Assembly (NCBI RefSeq): GCF_013030945.1 | Contig: NZ_JABBXF010000010.1 | Location: forward strand, 1-64,000 | Source of the DNA: Streptomyces morookaense | GTDB taxonomy: Bacteria > Actinomycetota > Actinomycetes > Streptomycetales > Streptomycetaceae | Reading direction: 5' to 3' | Length of the DNA stretch: 64,000 nt | Part shown: positions 8,012-18,094 of the stretch, piece by piece | How the letters are laid out: each line of letters starts with the position of its first letter | How positions within the stretch are numbered: the stretch's first letter is position 1 | Made by a program: the position numbers and the translations under genes | Notes under the pieces: generated by a model | The model's input: only the letters and a program-made list of their open reading frames with translations | Told to the model about the DNA's origin: nothing | Databases searched by the model: none

Positions 8012-9121
8012 ATGGGTCTGACGAGTGACACGCTCCTGATATGTGCCGTGGTGTGCACGGTGCTGATGTTCGCAGTCACGGTGTGGCTGTGGCCGCGGCT
8101 GGTGCGCCCGGGGGCGAGACAGATGCTGGGGCGGGCGGGTCTGCTCGTCGTCGTGCAGGCCTTCGTGTTCGCGTCGGTCGGGCTCGTCGCCAACCGCGGC
8201 TTCCTGCTCTACAGCTCGTGGGACGACCTGCTCGGCCAGACCAAGCAGCAGGCGGCGGCACCCGCCGGGGCCGCCGCCGTGCAGGTCCTCGGTCGGCAGG
8301 CGCCGGAGGTGCCCGGCGGCTCGAACCCGCGCGGCGGCGGCGTGATCGAGAAGATCACCCTGCACGGCGACCGCTCCCGCACCGCCGCCCAGGCGTATGT
8401 CTACCTGCCGCCGGAGTACTTCCAGCCGGGCAACGAGCGGCGCAGGTTCCCCGCGGCCGTCGTACTGACGGGATACCCGGGCATGGCGGAGAACCTGCTC
8501 AAGGGGTTGCGGTACCCGAAGACGGCGTGGACGCAGGCCAAGCAGAAGAAGATGCAGCCGATGATCCTGGTGATGATGCGGCCCACCATCGCGCCGGTGA
8601 ACAGCCAGTGCATCGACGTCCCCGGGGGCCCGCAGAGCGAGACCTTCTTCGGAACGGACGTCACCAAGGCGATCTCGAGCACCTACCGCGTCGGCACCTC
8701 CCCGAAGAACTGGGGCATCATGGGCGACTCGACCGGCGGCTACTGCGCGCTGAAGATGGCGGTGCAGCACCCGGAGACGTACTCGGCCGGGGTGGGCCTG
8801 TCGGCGGACTACAAGCCGGAGATCGACGGCGACTCGGGTGACCTCTTCAAGGGGAACAAGAAGGAGGAGAAACGATCCGACCTGCTGTGGAGCCTGGAGC
8901 ACAAGCCGCAGTCGCGGGCGCTGGCCAACTCCTCGTTCCTGGTGACGTCCTCGAAGCAGGGCGAGCCGAACATCAAGGACACGATGCGGTTCGTCAAGAT
9001 GATGAAGCCGCAGGCGCACGTGTCGTCGATCATCCTCGACCGGGGCGGTCACAACTTCAACACGTGGCGGCGGGAGATCCCGCCCGCGCTCAAGTGGCTG
9101 GGTGGGCGGCTTTCCGCCTAG
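8012..9121 (+). CDS. Membrane-anchored esterase family protein (alpha/beta hydrolase)
   Basis: A 369-residue protein with two N-terminal membrane helices (about residues 5-27 and 42-64), then an extracytoplasmic Esterase (PF00756-like, S-formylglutathione hydrolase/antigen 85 fold) domain. The nucleophile elbow is GDSTGGY (IMGDSTGGYCALKMAV) and the catalytic His is probably in ILDRGGHNFNTW. ATG 8012 follows the previous gene by 74 bp. It is a clear paralogue of the gene at 49670-50794: both share a membrane leader ending in N..G.L..SW.DLLG and the same domain order. Substrate unknown. Confidence 0.85.
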   Translation: MGLTSDTLLICAVVCTVLMFAVTVWLWPRLVRPGARQMLGRAGLLVVVQAFVFASVGLVANRGFLLYSSWDDLLGQTKQQAAAPAGAAAVQVLGRQAPEVPGGSNPRGGGVIEKITLHGDRSRTAAQAYVYLPPEYFQPGNERRRFPAAVVLTGYPGMAENLLKGLRYPKTAWTQAKQKKMQPMILVMMRPTIAPVNSQCIDVPGGPQSETFFGTDVTKAISSTYRVGTSPKNWGIMGDSTGGYCALKMAVQHPETYSAGVGLSADYKPEIDGDSGDLFKGNKKEEKRSDLLWSLEHKPQSRALANSSFLVTSSKQGEPNIKDTMRFVKMMKPQAHVSSIILDRGGHNFNTWRREIPPALKWLGGRLSA

Positions 9122-9130
9122 CGGCGCGGC

Positions 9131-9164
9131 GTCAGTACGCGCCCCGTCAGGGGCGCGTACTGAC
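9131..9164. terminator. Bidirectional terminator
   Basis: A perfect 15-bp inverted repeat (9131-9145 and 9150-9164) with loop GTCA, between the convergent esterase and betaine operon ends. There is no U-tract, as is usual in Streptomyces. Confidence 0.85.
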
Positions 9165-9176
9165 GAGGCGCTGCCC

Positions 9177-10151
9177 CTATCGGGGCAGCCATCCCCTCCA
9201 CACATCCGGGTGCCGCTGCACCCACCGCTTCGCGGCCTCGTCCGCCGGCAGTTTGTCCTCGGCGATCATCTGGGCGACCTCGTTCTGATCCGCCTTCGTC
9301 CAGTGGAACTTCCGCAGGAAGTCCGCCGCCTTGCCGCCCTTCTTCGCGAAGTTCGTGTTCAGGAACTTCTTCAACTGGGACGTCGGATAGGCGCAGTCGA
9401 TCGTCGACGGATCCTTCGCCCCCTTCGCCGCACACGCATCCGTGTACTCGGGAAGCTTCACCTCCACCATCGGCACCTCGTTGAAGAGCCACTGGGGCTC
9501 GTACCAATAGGTGAGGAACGGCCGCTTCTCCTTGGCGAACTGCTTGATCTGGGTGATCTGCGCCGCCTCGGAACCGGCGAAGACCACCTGGTAGTTCAGG
9601 TTCAGGTTCTTCACCAGCGCCTTGTCGTTCGTGACGTACGACGGCGAGCCGTCGAGCAGCTGGCCCTTGCCGCCGCTCTCCGCGGTGCGCAGCTGGGACG
9701 CGTACTTGTCGAGGTTGTGCCAGTCCAGCACGTCGGGGTGTGCGTCCGCGAAGTACTTCGGGACCCACCACCCGATGTGGCCGGTGACGCCGAGGTCGCC
9801 GCCGGGGGCGACCGTCCTCTTGTCGTCGACGTACCGCTTCTCCTGGTCCGGGTGGCCCCAGTCCTCCAGGATCGCGTCCACGCGGCCCTGGCTGAGGGCG
9901 TCCCAGGCCGGGACCTCGTCCACCTGGACCGTGTCGACCCGGTAGCCGAGCTCGTGCTCCAACAGGTACTGCGCGACGGCCGCGTTGGCGCGGGCGCCCA
10001 CCCACGACTGCACGGACAGGGTGACGGTCTTCGCACCCGCCGCATTCGCATACGGCGAACCCTGCTTGGTCATGTCGGCCGCACCGCAGCCGGTGGCGGT
10101 GGCCAGCAGGCCGAGTGCCGCCACAGCAGTCACAATTTTACGCGTTGCCAT
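9177..10151 (-). CDS. Glycine betaine ABC transporter substrate-binding lipoprotein
   Basis: A 324-residue OpuAC/ProX-type binding protein. The signal peptide ends in a lipobox-like LLATATGC with C22 as the lipidated residue. The mature part has the family pattern VTLSVQSWVGARANAAVAQYLLEHELGY and repeated aromatic ligand-box candidates (W in SWVGA, EDWGHPD, GHIGWWVPKY, TYWYEPQW), which in this family cage the trimethylammonium group. ATG 10151 sits behind AAGGGAGTCCGTG and overlaps the permease end by 14 bp. Last gene of the betaine operon. Choline or proline betaine are alternative ligands. Confidence 0.92.
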   Translation of the reverse strand: MATRKIVTAVAALGLLATATGCGAADMTKQGSPYANAAGAKTVTLSVQSWVGARANAAVAQYLLEHELGYRVDTVQVDEVPAWDALSQGRVDAILEDWGHPDQEKRYVDDKRTVAPGGDLGVTGHIGWWVPKYFADAHPDVLDWHNLDKYASQLRTAESGGKGQLLDGSPSYVTNDKALVKNLNLNYQVVFAGSEAAQITQIKQFAKEKRPFLTYWYEPQWLFNEVPMVEVKLPEYTDACAAKGAKDPSTIDCAYPTSQLKKFLNTNFAKKGGKAADFLRKFHWTKADQNEVAQMIAEDKLPADEAAKRWVQRHPDVWRGWLPR

Positions 10152-12066
10152 CACGGACTCCCTTCGTCGGCTGCGTGACCCGGTCGAGCATCAGGCCCAG
10201 GCATGCGATGGCCACGCCCGCCACCAGGCCGGTCGCCAGGTCGCCCTGGGCCAGGCCGAAGACGACGTCGTAGCCGAGCGCGCCGCCGCCGACCAGGCCG
10301 GCGATGATGACGACGGAGAGCACCAGCACCACGGCCTGGTTCACCGCGAGCAGCAACTCGGGCCGGGCCAGCGGGAACTGGACCTGCCGCAGCTGCTGCC
10401 CGCCCGTCGCGCCCAGCGAGCGGGCGGACTCCAGGGCGCCGGGGTTCACCTGGCGCAGGCCCTGGCTCACGATGCGGACGACGGCGGGGAGCGCGTAGAC
10501 GATCGCCGCGGCGGCGCCCGGGGCGCGGCCGACGCCGAACAGGGCGACCACCGGGATCAGGTAGACGAACTGCGGCATCGTCTGGCACACGTCCAGCACC
10601 GGCCGCAGCAGCCGCTCCACGCGCGGGCTGCGCGCGGCGGCGACGGCCACGGCGAAGCCGAGGACGAGCGTGACGGCCACGGCGGCCAGGACCTGGGAAA
10701 GCGTGTCCATGGACGCGTCCCAGCGGCCCAGCACGCCGATCAGGGCGAGCGAGAGCACCGCGGTCAGGGCGGTGCGCCAGGTGCCGATCAGCCAGGCGAG
10801 GGCGGCGACGATCAGCAGTGCGGCCCACCAGGGCAGGCCCTGGAGCCCGGAGCGCAGCGGGTCGAGGACCCAGCCGGTGTAGTGCGCGGCCCAGTCGGCG
10901 GTGCCGCCGATGCCGGGGAGGCCGGAGTAGAGGTGGTCGACCATCCAGTCCTTGGCCGTGTTGACGGGCGCGGCGATGGCGACCGTCCAGCCGTCGGGCC
11001 AGCTCTGCGAGCCGAGGAGGCGGCCGGCGACTGCGACGACGGCGGTGGCCGCCGCGAGGACCGCCCATGCGGAACGCGGCGGGGTCCTGCCCTGCCGGGT
11101 GCCCGCCGTCGTTCGGTCGAACACGATCGCCAGCAGCACGATCGGGATGCCCGCCGCCAGCGCGCTGCCGACGTCGACGGTCGACAGCGCCTGGTAGACG
11201 CGGTCGCCCAGGCCGTCCGCGCCGATGACCGACGCGATGACGGCCATCGACAGCGCCATCATGATCGTCTGGTTGACGCCGAGCAGGAGTTCGCGGCGGG
11301 CCAGCGGCAGCCGGGCCGTCAGCAGGCGCTGGCGGGCCGTGGCGCCGAGCGAGTCGACGGCCTCCAGGACGCCCGGGTCGGTGCCGCGCAGGCCGAGCGC
11401 CGTGAGGCGGGCCATCGGCGGGGCCGCGTAGACGACCGTGGCCAGGACGGCGGGGGCGACGCCGATGCCGAAGACCAGCACGACGGGGAGCAGGTAGGCG
11501 AAGGCGGGCAGCGCCTGCATGGTGTCCAGGACGGGGCGCAGTCCGCGGAAGACGCGGTCCGACAGACCGGCGGCCAGGCCCAGCAGCGCACCGACGGCGA
11601 CGGACGCCGCCACCGCGACGATCATCAGCGCGAGCGTGCGCATCGTCGGCACCCACATGCCGAGCGCTCCGCACACGGCGAAGGACAGCAGCGCGGTGAC
11701 CGCGGCCCGCACGCCCGCGGCCCGCCAGGCCAGCAGGGCGGCACCGGCGGTGACGCCCGCCCAGCCGAGGGCGAGCAGCACGACGTACACCGCGTGGATC
11801 GCGGTGATGATGGCGCCGCTGATGTGCCCGAAGAAGTACAGGAACAGCCAGTGGCTGTCACGGTTGTCGATGATCCAGGTGCTGGTGCTCTTGAGCGGGC
11901 CGTCCAGGGAGACGGTCAGCGCGTGCGGCCAGCTGCCGCTGCCCCAGCGGGCGTCGGCGAGGGGGACGAGCACCGCCGCGACGGCCGCGAGCAGCAGGAG
12001 CTTGCGGACGGCGCGGTGGCGCAGGACGGCTGCCCGGGCGGGCGCCGTCATGGTGGTGCTGCTCAT
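10138..12066 (-). CDS. Glycine betaine ABC transporter permease, two fused permease domains
   Basis: A 642-residue membrane protein made of two ProW-like permease units in tandem. Each carries an EAA-type loop: [27 protein letters not shown] in the first half and [27 protein letters not shown] in the second. Ordinary ProW/OpuAB is a single unit that dimerises; here one chain can supply both halves of the channel. Its ATG overlaps the ATPase stop (ATGA) and its end overlaps the lipoprotein start, so the three are translationally coupled. Confidence 0.92.
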   Translation of the reverse strand: MSSTTMTAPARAAVLRHRAVRKLLLLAAVAAVLVPLADARWGSGSWPHALTVSLDGPLKSTSTWIIDNRDSHWLFLYFFGHISGAIITAIHAVYVVLLALGWAGVTAGAALLAWRAAGVRAAVTALLSFAVCGALGMWVPTMRTLALMIVAVAASVAVGALLGLAAGLSDRVFRGLRPVLDTMQALPAFAYLLPVVLVFGIGVAPAVLATVVYAAPPMARLTALGLRGTDPGVLEAVDSLGATARQRLLTARLPLARRELLLGVNQTIMMALSMAVIASVIGADGLGDRVYQALSTVDVGSALAAGIPIVLLAIVFDRTTAGTRQGRTPPRSAWAVLAAATAVVAVAGRLLGSQSWPDGWTVAIAAPVNTAKDWMVDHLYSGLPGIGGTADWAAHYTGWVLDPLRSGLQGLPWWAALLIVAALAWLIGTWRTALTAVLSLALIGVLGRWDASMDTLSQVLAAVAVTLVLGFAVAVAAARSPRVERLLRPVLDVCQTMPQFVYLIPVVALFGVGRAPGAAAAIVYALPAVVRIVSQGLRQVNPGALESARSLGATGGQQLRQVQFPLARPELLLAVNQAVVLVLSVVIIAGLVGGGALGYDVVFGLAQGDLATGLVAGVAIACLGLMLDRVTQPTKGVRDGNA

Positions 12067-13490
12067 GCGGCGGCCTTCTCCTCGGTCCGGCCCCCGGTTC
12101 CCAGCCCCGCGACGACACGCAGCAGGCTCTTGAAGTCCACGACGCCCAGGCAGCGTTCGCCCTCGACGACGCGGGCGGGCCCGCCGGTGCGGGCGACGGT
12201 CTCGATGGCCTCGGCCACGGTGGTGGCCGGGTGCAGGGCGGGCCCGCTCTCGGCCTCGTGCGCGTCCCCGAGCGGGCGCATGGCGCGGCGGACGCTGAGG
12301 ACCTGCTCGCGCGGCACGTCCCGGACGAAGTCGCGCACGTAGTCGTCGGCCGGCGAGCCGACGATCTCCTCGGGGGTGCCGCACTGCACGACCCGGCCGC
12401 CGCGCATCAGCGCGATGCGGTGGCCGACGCGGAGCGCCTCGGAGAGGTCGTGGGTGATGAAGACCATGGTGCGGCCCTCTTCGCGGTTGAGGCGGACGAC
12501 CTCTTCCTGCATGTCGCGGCGGATCAGCGGGTCGAGCGCGCTGAACGGCTCGTCGAACAGCAGCACTTCGGGGTCGGCGGCGAGGGCGCGCGCCAGCCCG
12601 ACGCGCTGCTGCTGCCCGCCGGAGAGCTGGCTGGGGCGGCGCCCCTCCATCCCGGCAAGCCCGACCTTCTCCACCATCTCGGCGGCGCGGGCGCGCCGTT
12701 CGGCCTTCCCCACGCCCTGGATCTCCAGCCCGTAGGCGACGTTGTCGAGCACGGTGCGGTGCGGGAGCAGCCCGAAGTGCTGGAAGACCATGGCGGCACG
12801 GTGCCGGCGCAGGTTGCGCAGGGCGCTCTTGTCCATGCCGCGCACGTCCTCGCCGTCGATGGCGATGGCGCCGCTGGTCGGCTCGATGAGCCGGGTCAGG
12901 CACCGGACGAGCGTGGACTTGCCGGAGCCGGACAGCCCCATGACGACGAAGCATTCGCCGGGGCGCACGTCGAACGACACGTCGCGCACGGCGACGGTGC
13001 ACCCGGTCTGCTCACGCAGGGCTTCGGGGGAGAGCTCGGCGAGCTCGGTGCCGGGAATGCGGGTGGCCTTCGGCCCGAAGACCTTCCACAGGTTGCGGAC
13101 GGCAAAGACCGGCGGTCCGCTCGGGGCGTCGGCAGCGGCGAGCGCTCCATCGGACACGCGGTCCGTCGGCTGCGGGCCGTCCGTGGCCACTCGCGCAGTT
13201 CCTCCCCCAGCTACCGCCGGGGGTACCCCCGGCGCCCCTTCGGGGCGCGGTACCGCACCGCCATCGGCAGGGGTTTCCCCGTCGGCCGCGAGCAGCAGGC
13301 CAGCCGTGCCAGGCACGGCAGCCGCCGAAACTCCCGCTGCGGCGGCACCGTTCGCGGCGGAACCGGCGGCGTGGGGCGCGCCCGCCCCCGGGTGGGAACC
13401 CGACTGGCACGGTCGCGGGACGCGGGCCGTCACCGTCGTGCCTCCGTAGCCCCGCGCAGTGGTATCGGTATCGGTACCGGTTCCGTTCAT
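12063..13490 (-). CDS. Glycine betaine ABC transporter ATP-binding protein with repeat-containing N-terminal extension
   Basis: A ProV/OpuAA-like ATPase. Walker [10 protein letters not shown] (residues 185-193), signature [15 protein letters not shown], Walker [14 protein letters not shown], switch ITHDLSEAL, and a C-terminal CBS-like regulatory part ([33 protein letters not shown]). The family normally starts close to [11 protein letters not shown], but here about 125 residues of Ala/Gly-rich sequence precede it, and residues about 80-111 are encoded by a dispersed DNA repeat (13159-13252). ATG 13490 overlaps the upstream stop (ATGA) and follows AAAGGGCGGACCG. A GTG at 13157, just after the repeat, is an alternative start with a weaker site. 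Confidence 0.9.
   Translation of the reverse strand: MNGTGTDTDTTARGYGGTTVTARVPRPCQSGSHPGAGAPHAAGSAANGAAAAGVSAAAVPGTAGLLLAADGETPADGGAVPRPEGAPGVPPAVAGGGTARVATDGPQPTDRVSDGALAAADAPSGPPVFAVRNLWKVFGPKATRIPGTELAELSPEALREQTGCTVAVRDVSFDVRPGECFVVMGLSGSGKSTLVRCLTRLIEPTSGAIAIDGEDVRGMDKSALRNLRRHRAAMVFQHFGLLPHRTVLDNVAYGLEIQGVGKAERRARAAEMVEKVGLAGMEGRRPSQLSGGQQQRVGLARALAADPEVLLFDEPFSALDPLIRRDMQEEVVRLNREEGRTMVFITHDLSEALRVGHRIALMRGGRVVQCGTPEEIVGSPADDYVRDFVRDVPREQVLSVRRAMRPLGDAHEAESGPALHPATTVAEAIETVARTGGPARVVEGERCLGVVDFKSLLRVVAGLGTGGRTEEKAAA
13159..13252. repeat. Dispersed repeat copy inside the betaine ATPase gene
   Basis: Contains GCGCAGTTCCTCCCCCAGCT, a CCGGGGGTACCCCCGG-type stem and GCGCCCCTTCGGGGCGC, the same parts as the intergenic copies at 16693-16810 and 21027-21112. 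It is read in frame. Confidence 0.8.
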
Positions 13491-15028
13491 CGGTCCGCCC
13501 TTTCGCCGGAGGCATCGGCAAGCAACTCGGCGCACTTCTCCCCCACCATCAGCACGCCGATCATCGGGTTCACCGCGAACATCGTCGGGAAGACCGACGC
13601 GTCCGCGATGCGGATCCCCTCCAGGCCGCGGATCCGCAACTGCGGGTCCACCACCGCCGTTTCGTCCTGGGCGGAGCCCATCCGGCAGGTGCCCGCCGGG
13701 TGGTAGACCGTGTGCGCGACCTTGCGCGCGTATTCGCTCAGTTCCTCGTCCGAGGTGATCTCCGGGCCGGGGCACACCTCGCGCTTCAGCCAGCCCGCGA
13801 GCGGAGCGGTCCCGGCTATCTCGCGGGCTATCCTGATGCCGTCGACGAGGGTCTGCGCGTCGTAGTCGTCCTCGTCCGTGAAGTAGCGGAAGTCGAGGGC
13901 CGGCTTGACCTCGGGGTCGGCGCTCGTCAGGTAGATGCGGCCGCGGCTGCGGGACTTGGGGATGTTCGGCGTCATCGAGACGCCGTGCTCCGGCTTCTCG
14001 TAGCCCAGCCGCTCCGGGTTGTCCGTGAACGGGATCTGGTAGAAGTGGAACATCAGGTCCGGGCCCCGCGATCCGGGGTCGCGGCGGACGAACAGGGCGG
14101 CGTCCGAGTCCATCGCCGAGTTGTCGGGTATCGGGCCGTCCGTCTCCCAGACGATCACCGACTCGGGGTGGTCCAGCAGGTTCTCGCCGACGCCCGGCAG
14201 GTCGTGCACGACGGGGATCCCCAGCGCCTCCAGGTCCGCCTTCGGGCCGATGCCCGAGTGCAGCAGCAGCCGCGGCGAGTCGACCGCACCCGCGCAGACC
14301 AGCACCTCGCGCGCCGCCTCGACCAGGATCTCGGCGCCGTCCTTGGTACGGACGTGCACGCCCTTGGCCCGGTTGCCCTCCAGCTCCAGCCGGTACGCCC
14401 AAGTCTCCAGCATCAGCGTGAGGTTGGGGCGGTCCCCGGCCTCGATGTGCGGGTGGAGGTAGGCCACGGAGGCGGACGAGCGCTTGTTGTTCTCGGGGTG
14501 GTACGCGAGGTCGAGGAAGCCCACGCCCTCGTGGAACGGCTCCTTGTTGAAGCCCTCCACCCGCGGCACGCCGATCGCCTTCTGCGCGGCCTCGACGAAG
14601 TCGCGGGCGATGGCGTTCCGGTCCTTCTCGTGCACCGGCACGATGTTGTTGCGGAGCTTGTCGAAGTACGGGTCCATGGACGCGTGGTCCCAGCCCTCGG
14701 CGCCCGCCTCGGCCCACTCGTCCCAGTCGCCGGGCAGCGGCTTGAACGAGATCAGGGTGTTGTGGGACGAGCAGCCGCCCAGCACCTTGGCGCGGCTGTG
14801 CAGGATGTGCGAGTTGCCGCGCGGCTGTTCGGTGGTGGTGTAGCCGTAGTCGAGGTCGCCGCCGAGCAGGCCGAGCCAGCGGCGCAGGGTCAGGACGTCG
14901 TCGCGGTCGATGTCCGAGGGGCCGCCCTCGATGACGGCGACGGTGACGTCGGGGTCCTCGGTGAGACGCGAGGCGATGACGGAACCGGCGGTCCCGCCGC
15001 CGATGACCACGTAGTCGTAGACGGGCAT
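13487..15028 (-). CDS. GMC oxidoreductase, choline oxidase/dehydrogenase-like
   Basis: A 513-residue FAD enzyme. The dinucleotide fold [13 protein letters not shown] is at residues 10-22; the flavin-attachment region reads [19 protein letters not shown], close to the SSHN segment of Arthrobacter choline oxidase. The active-site His lies in [15 protein letters not shown] and the conserved Asn in [13 protein letters not shown]. It should oxidise choline to betaine aldehyde, which the upstream dehydrogenase converts to glycine betaine. The context (operon with a betaine transporter) supports this. Oxidase versus dehydrogenase activity cannot be told from sequence. Stop overlaps the ATPase start by 4 bp. 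Confidence 0.9.
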   Translation of the reverse strand: MPVYDYVVIGGGTAGSVIASRLTEDPDVTVAVIEGGPSDIDRDDVLTLRRWLGLLGGDLDYGYTTTEQPRGNSHILHSRAKVLGGCSSHNTLISFKPLPGDWDEWAEAGAEGWDHASMDPYFDKLRNNIVPVHEKDRNAIARDFVEAAQKAIGVPRVEGFNKEPFHEGVGFLDLAYHPENNKRSSASVAYLHPHIEAGDRPNLTLMLETWAYRLELEGNRAKGVHVRTKDGAEILVEAAREVLVCAGAVDSPRLLLHSGIGPKADLEALGIPVVHDLPGVGENLLDHPESVIVWETDGPIPDNSAMDSDAALFVRRDPGSRGPDLMFHFYQIPFTDNPERLGYEKPEHGVSMTPNIPKSRSRGRIYLTSADPEVKPALDFRYFTDEDDYDAQTLVDGIRIAREIAGTAPLAGWLKREVCPGPEITSDEELSEYARKVAHTVYHPAGTCRMGSAQDETAVVDPQLRIRGLEGIRIADASVFPTMFAVNPMIGVLMVGEKCAELLADASGERADR

Positions 15029-15073
15029 GGGGTGAACTCCTTGCGGGGGCTTGGGGCCAGGGGGTCGGGGGGC

Positions 15074-16576
15074 TCAGCCGGCGAACCAGCGCACCGGCTT
15101 CGGCGCCAGGTTCTGGTACACGTGCTTGCTCTCGCGGTACTCGGCGAGCCCCGAGGGCCCCAGCTCCCGGCCGATGCCGGACTTGCCGAAGCCGCCCCAC
15201 TCCGCCTGCGGCAGGTAGGGGTGGTAGTCGTTGATCCACACGGTGCCGTGGCGCAGCCGCCCCGCGACCCGGCGGGCGCGGCCCGCGTCCTTGGTCCAGA
15301 CGGCGCCGGCGAGCCCGTACTCGGTGTCGTTGGCGAGGGCCACGGCCTCGTCCTCGGTGCGGAAGGTCTCGACGGTGAGGATGGGCCCGAAGGTCTCCTC
15401 GCGGACGGCCTTCATCCGGCGGTGGCAGCGGTCGAGCACGGTCGGGGCGTAGAAGTAACCGCCCGCCGGGCGCACCGCGTTCGGCTCGGGCCGGACGCCG
15501 CCGCTGCGCAGCACCGCGCCCTCGTCGAGCGCGGAGGCGACGTAGGCCTCCACCTTCGCCAGCTGCTGCGCGGAGACGAGGGGGCCGCACTCGACGCCGT
15601 CCTCGGTGCCGCGGCCGAGCCGGATCCGGTCGGCGCGGCGGGCGAGTTCGGCGACGAACCGCTCGCGCACCGACTCCTCGACGATGAGCCGGGCACCGGC
15701 CGAGCACACCTGACCGCTGTGGATGAACGCGGCGTTGAGGGCCTGGTCGACGGCCGTGTCGAAGTCCTCGTCGGTGGCGCAGGCGTCGGCGAAGACCACA
15801 TTGGGGTTCTTGCCGCCCAGCTCGAGGGCGACCTTCTTCACGGTGGGCGCGGCGGCCTGCATGACCTTGGTGCCGCTGGCGAGCCCGCCGGTGAAGGAGA
15901 CGAGGTCGACGCCCGGGTGCTCGGAGAGCCGGGCGCCCACCGGGTCGCCCGCGCCCGTCACCAGGTTGGCGACACCGGCCGGCAGACCGGCCTCGGCGAG
16001 CAGCCGGATCAGGTGCACGGTGGACAGCGGCGTCACTTCGCTGGGCTTGATGACGAACGTGTTGCCCGCGGCCAGCGCCGGGGCGATCTTCCAGCTGGCC
16101 TGCAGCAGCGGGTAGTTCCACGGCGTGATCAGCGCGCAGACGCCGACGGGCTCGTGGACGACGACGCTGTGCACGTCCGGGGAGCCGGTGTCGACGACGC
16201 GGCCGCCGCTCTCGTTGATGACGAGGTCGGCGAAGTAGCGGAAGGCGTTGGCGACGTCGTCGACGTCGACGCGGCCCTCGGAGAGGGTCTTGCCGGTGTC
16301 CCGGCTCTCGGTGAGCGCGATCTCCTCGCGGTCGCGCTCCAGGAGCTCCGCGACCCGGCGCAGCACGCGGGCGCGCTCGGCGACGGGGGTGTGCGGCCAG
16401 GTGCCCTCGTCGAAGGCGCGGCGGGCGGCTTCGACGGCGGCGTCGGCGTCGTCGGCACCGCCCTCGGCCACGACGGCGAGCGCCTTGGCGTCGGCGGGAT
16501 CGAGCACCTCCCGCTGCGCTCCGGATGCGGCGGGGCGCCACACGCCGTTCACATGGATGGTCTCGGCTGACGACAT
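15074..16576 (-). CDS. betB: Betaine-aldehyde dehydrogenase-like aldehyde dehydrogenase
   Basis: A 500-residue NAD(P)-dependent aldehyde dehydrogenase of usual BetB length. Seen: [23 protein letters not shown], the general-base segment [13 protein letters not shown], the catalytic Cys in [27 protein letters not shown] and the C-terminal [14 protein letters not shown]. As first gene of a five-gene operon with a choline-oxidase-like enzyme and a betaine ABC transporter, it most likely catalyses the last step of glycine betaine synthesis for osmoprotection. ATG 16576 follows GAAGGCAGCAAGGTC. An inverted repeat at 16634-16653 may carry regulation. Confidence 0.88.
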   Translation of the reverse strand: MSSAETIHVNGVWRPAASGAQREVLDPADAKALAVVAEGGADDADAAVEAARRAFDEGTWPHTPVAERARVLRRVAELLERDREEIALTESRDTGKTLSEGRVDVDDVANAFRYFADLVINESGGRVVDTGSPDVHSVVVHEPVGVCALITPWNYPLLQASWKIAPALAAGNTFVIKPSEVTPLSTVHLIRLLAEAGLPAGVANLVTGAGDPVGARLSEHPGVDLVSFTGGLASGTKVMQAAAPTVKKVALELGGKNPNVVFADACATDEDFDTAVDQALNAAFIHSGQVCSAGARLIVEESVRERFVAELARRADRIRLGRGTEDGVECGPLVSAQQLAKVEAYVASALDEGAVLRSGGVRPEPNAVRPAGGYFYAPTVLDRCHRRMKAVREETFGPILTVETFRTEDEAVALANDTEYGLAGAVWTKDAGRARRVAGRLRHGTVWINDYHPYLPQAEWGGFGKSGIGRELGPSGLAEYRESKHVYQNLAPKPVRWFAG

Positions 16577-16633
16577 GACCTTGCTGCCTTCTTTCCCGTT
16601 TCGGCGATCAACGGGTGGCGCCTTACCGGGGGG

Positions 16634-16653
16634 CGGCGACTTATGCGTCGCCG
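16634..16653. promoter_or_regulatory. Inverted repeat upstream of the betaine operon
   Basis: CGGCGAC (16634-16640) and GTCGCCG (16647-16653) with a 6-bp spacer, 58 bp upstream of betB. It could be an operator or an mRNA hairpin. No adjacent betI-like regulator is present. Confidence 0.3.
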
Positions 16654-16692
16654 TTCACAAAGAGTGATGCGGGTCACGTGGCGTTACGTGTG

Positions 16693-16810
16693 TGTCGGTC
16701 GTCTGCGGGCCCGTCGGTGGCCGGCCGCGCAGTTCCTCCCCCAGCTACCTCCCCCAGCTACCGCTGGGGGGACCCCCAGAGGTGCCCCCAGCGCCCCTTG
16801 CGGGGCGCCC
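16693..16810. repeat. Dispersed repeat, long copy
   Basis: Begins CGGTCGTCTGCGGGCCCG, contains GCGCAGTTCCTCCCCCAGCT with the CTCCCCCAGCTACC block partly duplicated, and ends CAGCGCCCCTTGCGGGGCGC. It fills most of the gap between betB and the 16813-17559 gene. Confidence 0.8.
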
Positions 16811-16812
16811 TC

Positions 16813-17559
16813 TCAGCTTGTGCAGTAGCCCAGCGGGCAGAAGCCCGACACCAGGTGCTGGAAGATCCCGGCATAGGGCGCCCAGTCGCCCGCCTGCCCG
16901 CCCACCAGCAGCGCGTACCGCTTCCGGTCCGGCGCCGTGTAGGCGTAGATCACCACGCGCCGCGCACTCCCGTCGTCCCGCGTGTACGCGTACTCGAACT
17001 GCGCCGCATCCCCGCTCAGCCGCATCAGGGCGATCCGCTGGTAGCCGGGGTTGCCTGAGACGTCCCTCTCCGTGGCCGACAGCGCGCCGTACGAGTCGAC
17101 CCCGGTCTCCGTCATCTGGAACACCTGGATCACGCCGCGGTCGTCCGCCGGCTTGTAGAAGACGCTGCTGCCGCTCGTGGAGCGCAGCCACCCGGCCGGC
17201 ACGTCCAGCCGGAAACCGGCAGGGTCCTGGGTCCGCACGTACCCGGGAGCCGTCGACACCGGGGCGGGAGCCGACGCCGCCGCCGACGCCGCCGCCGACG
17301 GCGTCCCGAAGCCGCCCGGCGCCACCGACGACGGCACCGGCACGGGCGGATGCCCGCCCCCGCCCCCGTTCCCGTCGTCCCGCACCAGCGTCCACACCCC
17401 GACACCCAGGCCGCCCGCGAGCACCACCCCGGCCACCGAGGCGGCCAGGACGGTCGTGTGCGAGCGGCCGGCCGGGGGACGGTCCCCCGGCAGCCGGTCC
17501 GCCGGCTCCTGCGGCGGACCCTCCACCCACTGCTGGCGGTCGGCATCCCAGTGGCTCAT
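16813..17559 (-). CDS. Hypothetical single-pass membrane protein with extracellular sensor-like domain
   Basis: Not a recognised family. About 248 residues: a short cytoplasmic start (MSHWDADRQQWVEGPPQEP), one membrane helix (about residues 36-58), a Gly/Pro/Ala-rich linker, then an extracytoplasmic domain (GFRLDVPAGWLRSTSG ... AAQFEYAYTRDDGSARRVVIYAYTAPDRKRYALLVGG). That domain looks like the C-terminal part of the Ser/Thr kinase at 52969-54744 (LGVSFPVPDGW ... AAVWEFTFDGSVRSYRAIDL). Last gene of a three-gene operon, 13 bp after the preceding stop. GTG 17568 is an alternative start. Confidence 0.75.
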   Translation of the reverse strand: MSHWDADRQQWVEGPPQEPADRLPGDRPPAGRSHTTVLAASVAGVVLAGGLGVGVWTLVRDDGNGGGGGHPPVPVPSSVAPGGFGTPSAAASAAASAPAPVSTAPGYVRTQDPAGFRLDVPAGWLRSTSGSSVFYKPADDRGVIQVFQMTETGVDSYGALSATERDVSGNPGYQRIALMRLSGDAAQFEYAYTRDDGSARRVVIYAYTAPDRKRYALLVGGQAGDWAPYAGIFQHLVSGFCPLGYCTS

Positions 17560-17572
17560 GTGCCTCACCGCC

Positions 17573-18094
17573 TCACGCCAGTAACTCGGTGATCGCCTGG
17601 ACGAGCGTCACCGCCGACGCCAGTCCCCCGGCCGTGGTGGCCCCCGCGCTCAGCAGGGACTTGAGGCGTTCGAGACGGGGCCGCCCGGTCCGGCCCGTGC
17701 GCCACGCCTCCTCGCGCAGCCCGGCGAGTTCGGCGTCGACCTCGTCGAGCCGGTCCCCGTCGGTGCGGGCGAGCAGCGGCAGGTCCTGCTGCACGAGCCG
17801 TACCGCATCCAGGAGTTCCGGGGTGACCAGGAACAACTGCCGCGAGGCGTCCACCGCTTCGGCCCGCTCGCCCGCGGCGACGGCGCCCCCGCTCATCTCG
17901 CCGACGGCGAGGCCCCCTTCGGCGGGCACCTCGGCCGGCACCGGCGTCCCGGACGGGCCGACCGGCACCTGCGGCCCGACTCGCTCCGAGCGGTCCTCCG
18001 CCTTCGCGCCCTTCCCGCTCGCGGCCGCGCCGCCCGTCATCCGGCCGATGGAGATGCCCCCGCCCGAACCGCCGCCGTCCTGCTGACCGTTCAT
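17573..18094 (-). CDS. Hypothetical protein with two GxM[ST]GGA motifs
   Basis: Not a recognised family. 173 residues. The Gly-rich N-terminal half carries two copies of an unusual motif, SIGRMTGGAAASGKGAKAED and AVGEMSGGAVAAGERAEAVD. The C-terminal half is helical and probably coiled (LFLVTPELLDAVRLVQQDLPLL, DEVDAELAGLREEAWR) and ends in a hydrophobic stretch (GGLASAVTLVQAITELLA). A third copy of the motif ends the upstream protein, suggesting that the two interact or share an ancestor. Start overlaps the upstream stop by 4 bp (ATGA). Confidence 0.75.
   Translation of the reverse strand: MNGQQDGGGSGGGISIGRMTGGAAASGKGAKAEDRSERVGPQVPVGPSGTPVPAEVPAEGGLAVGEMSGGAVAAGERAEAVDASRQLFLVTPELLDAVRLVQQDLPLLARTDGDRLDEVDAELAGLREEAWRTGRTGRPRLERLKSLLSAGATTAGGLASAVTLVQAITELLA

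Noticed and set aside
13700-16570. 956-codon open frame on the plus strand over the betaine genes
   Set aside because: A shadow of the GC-biased third positions of betB and the GMC gene on the other strand. No family text, no ribosome site. The same holds for many other long frames across real genes.
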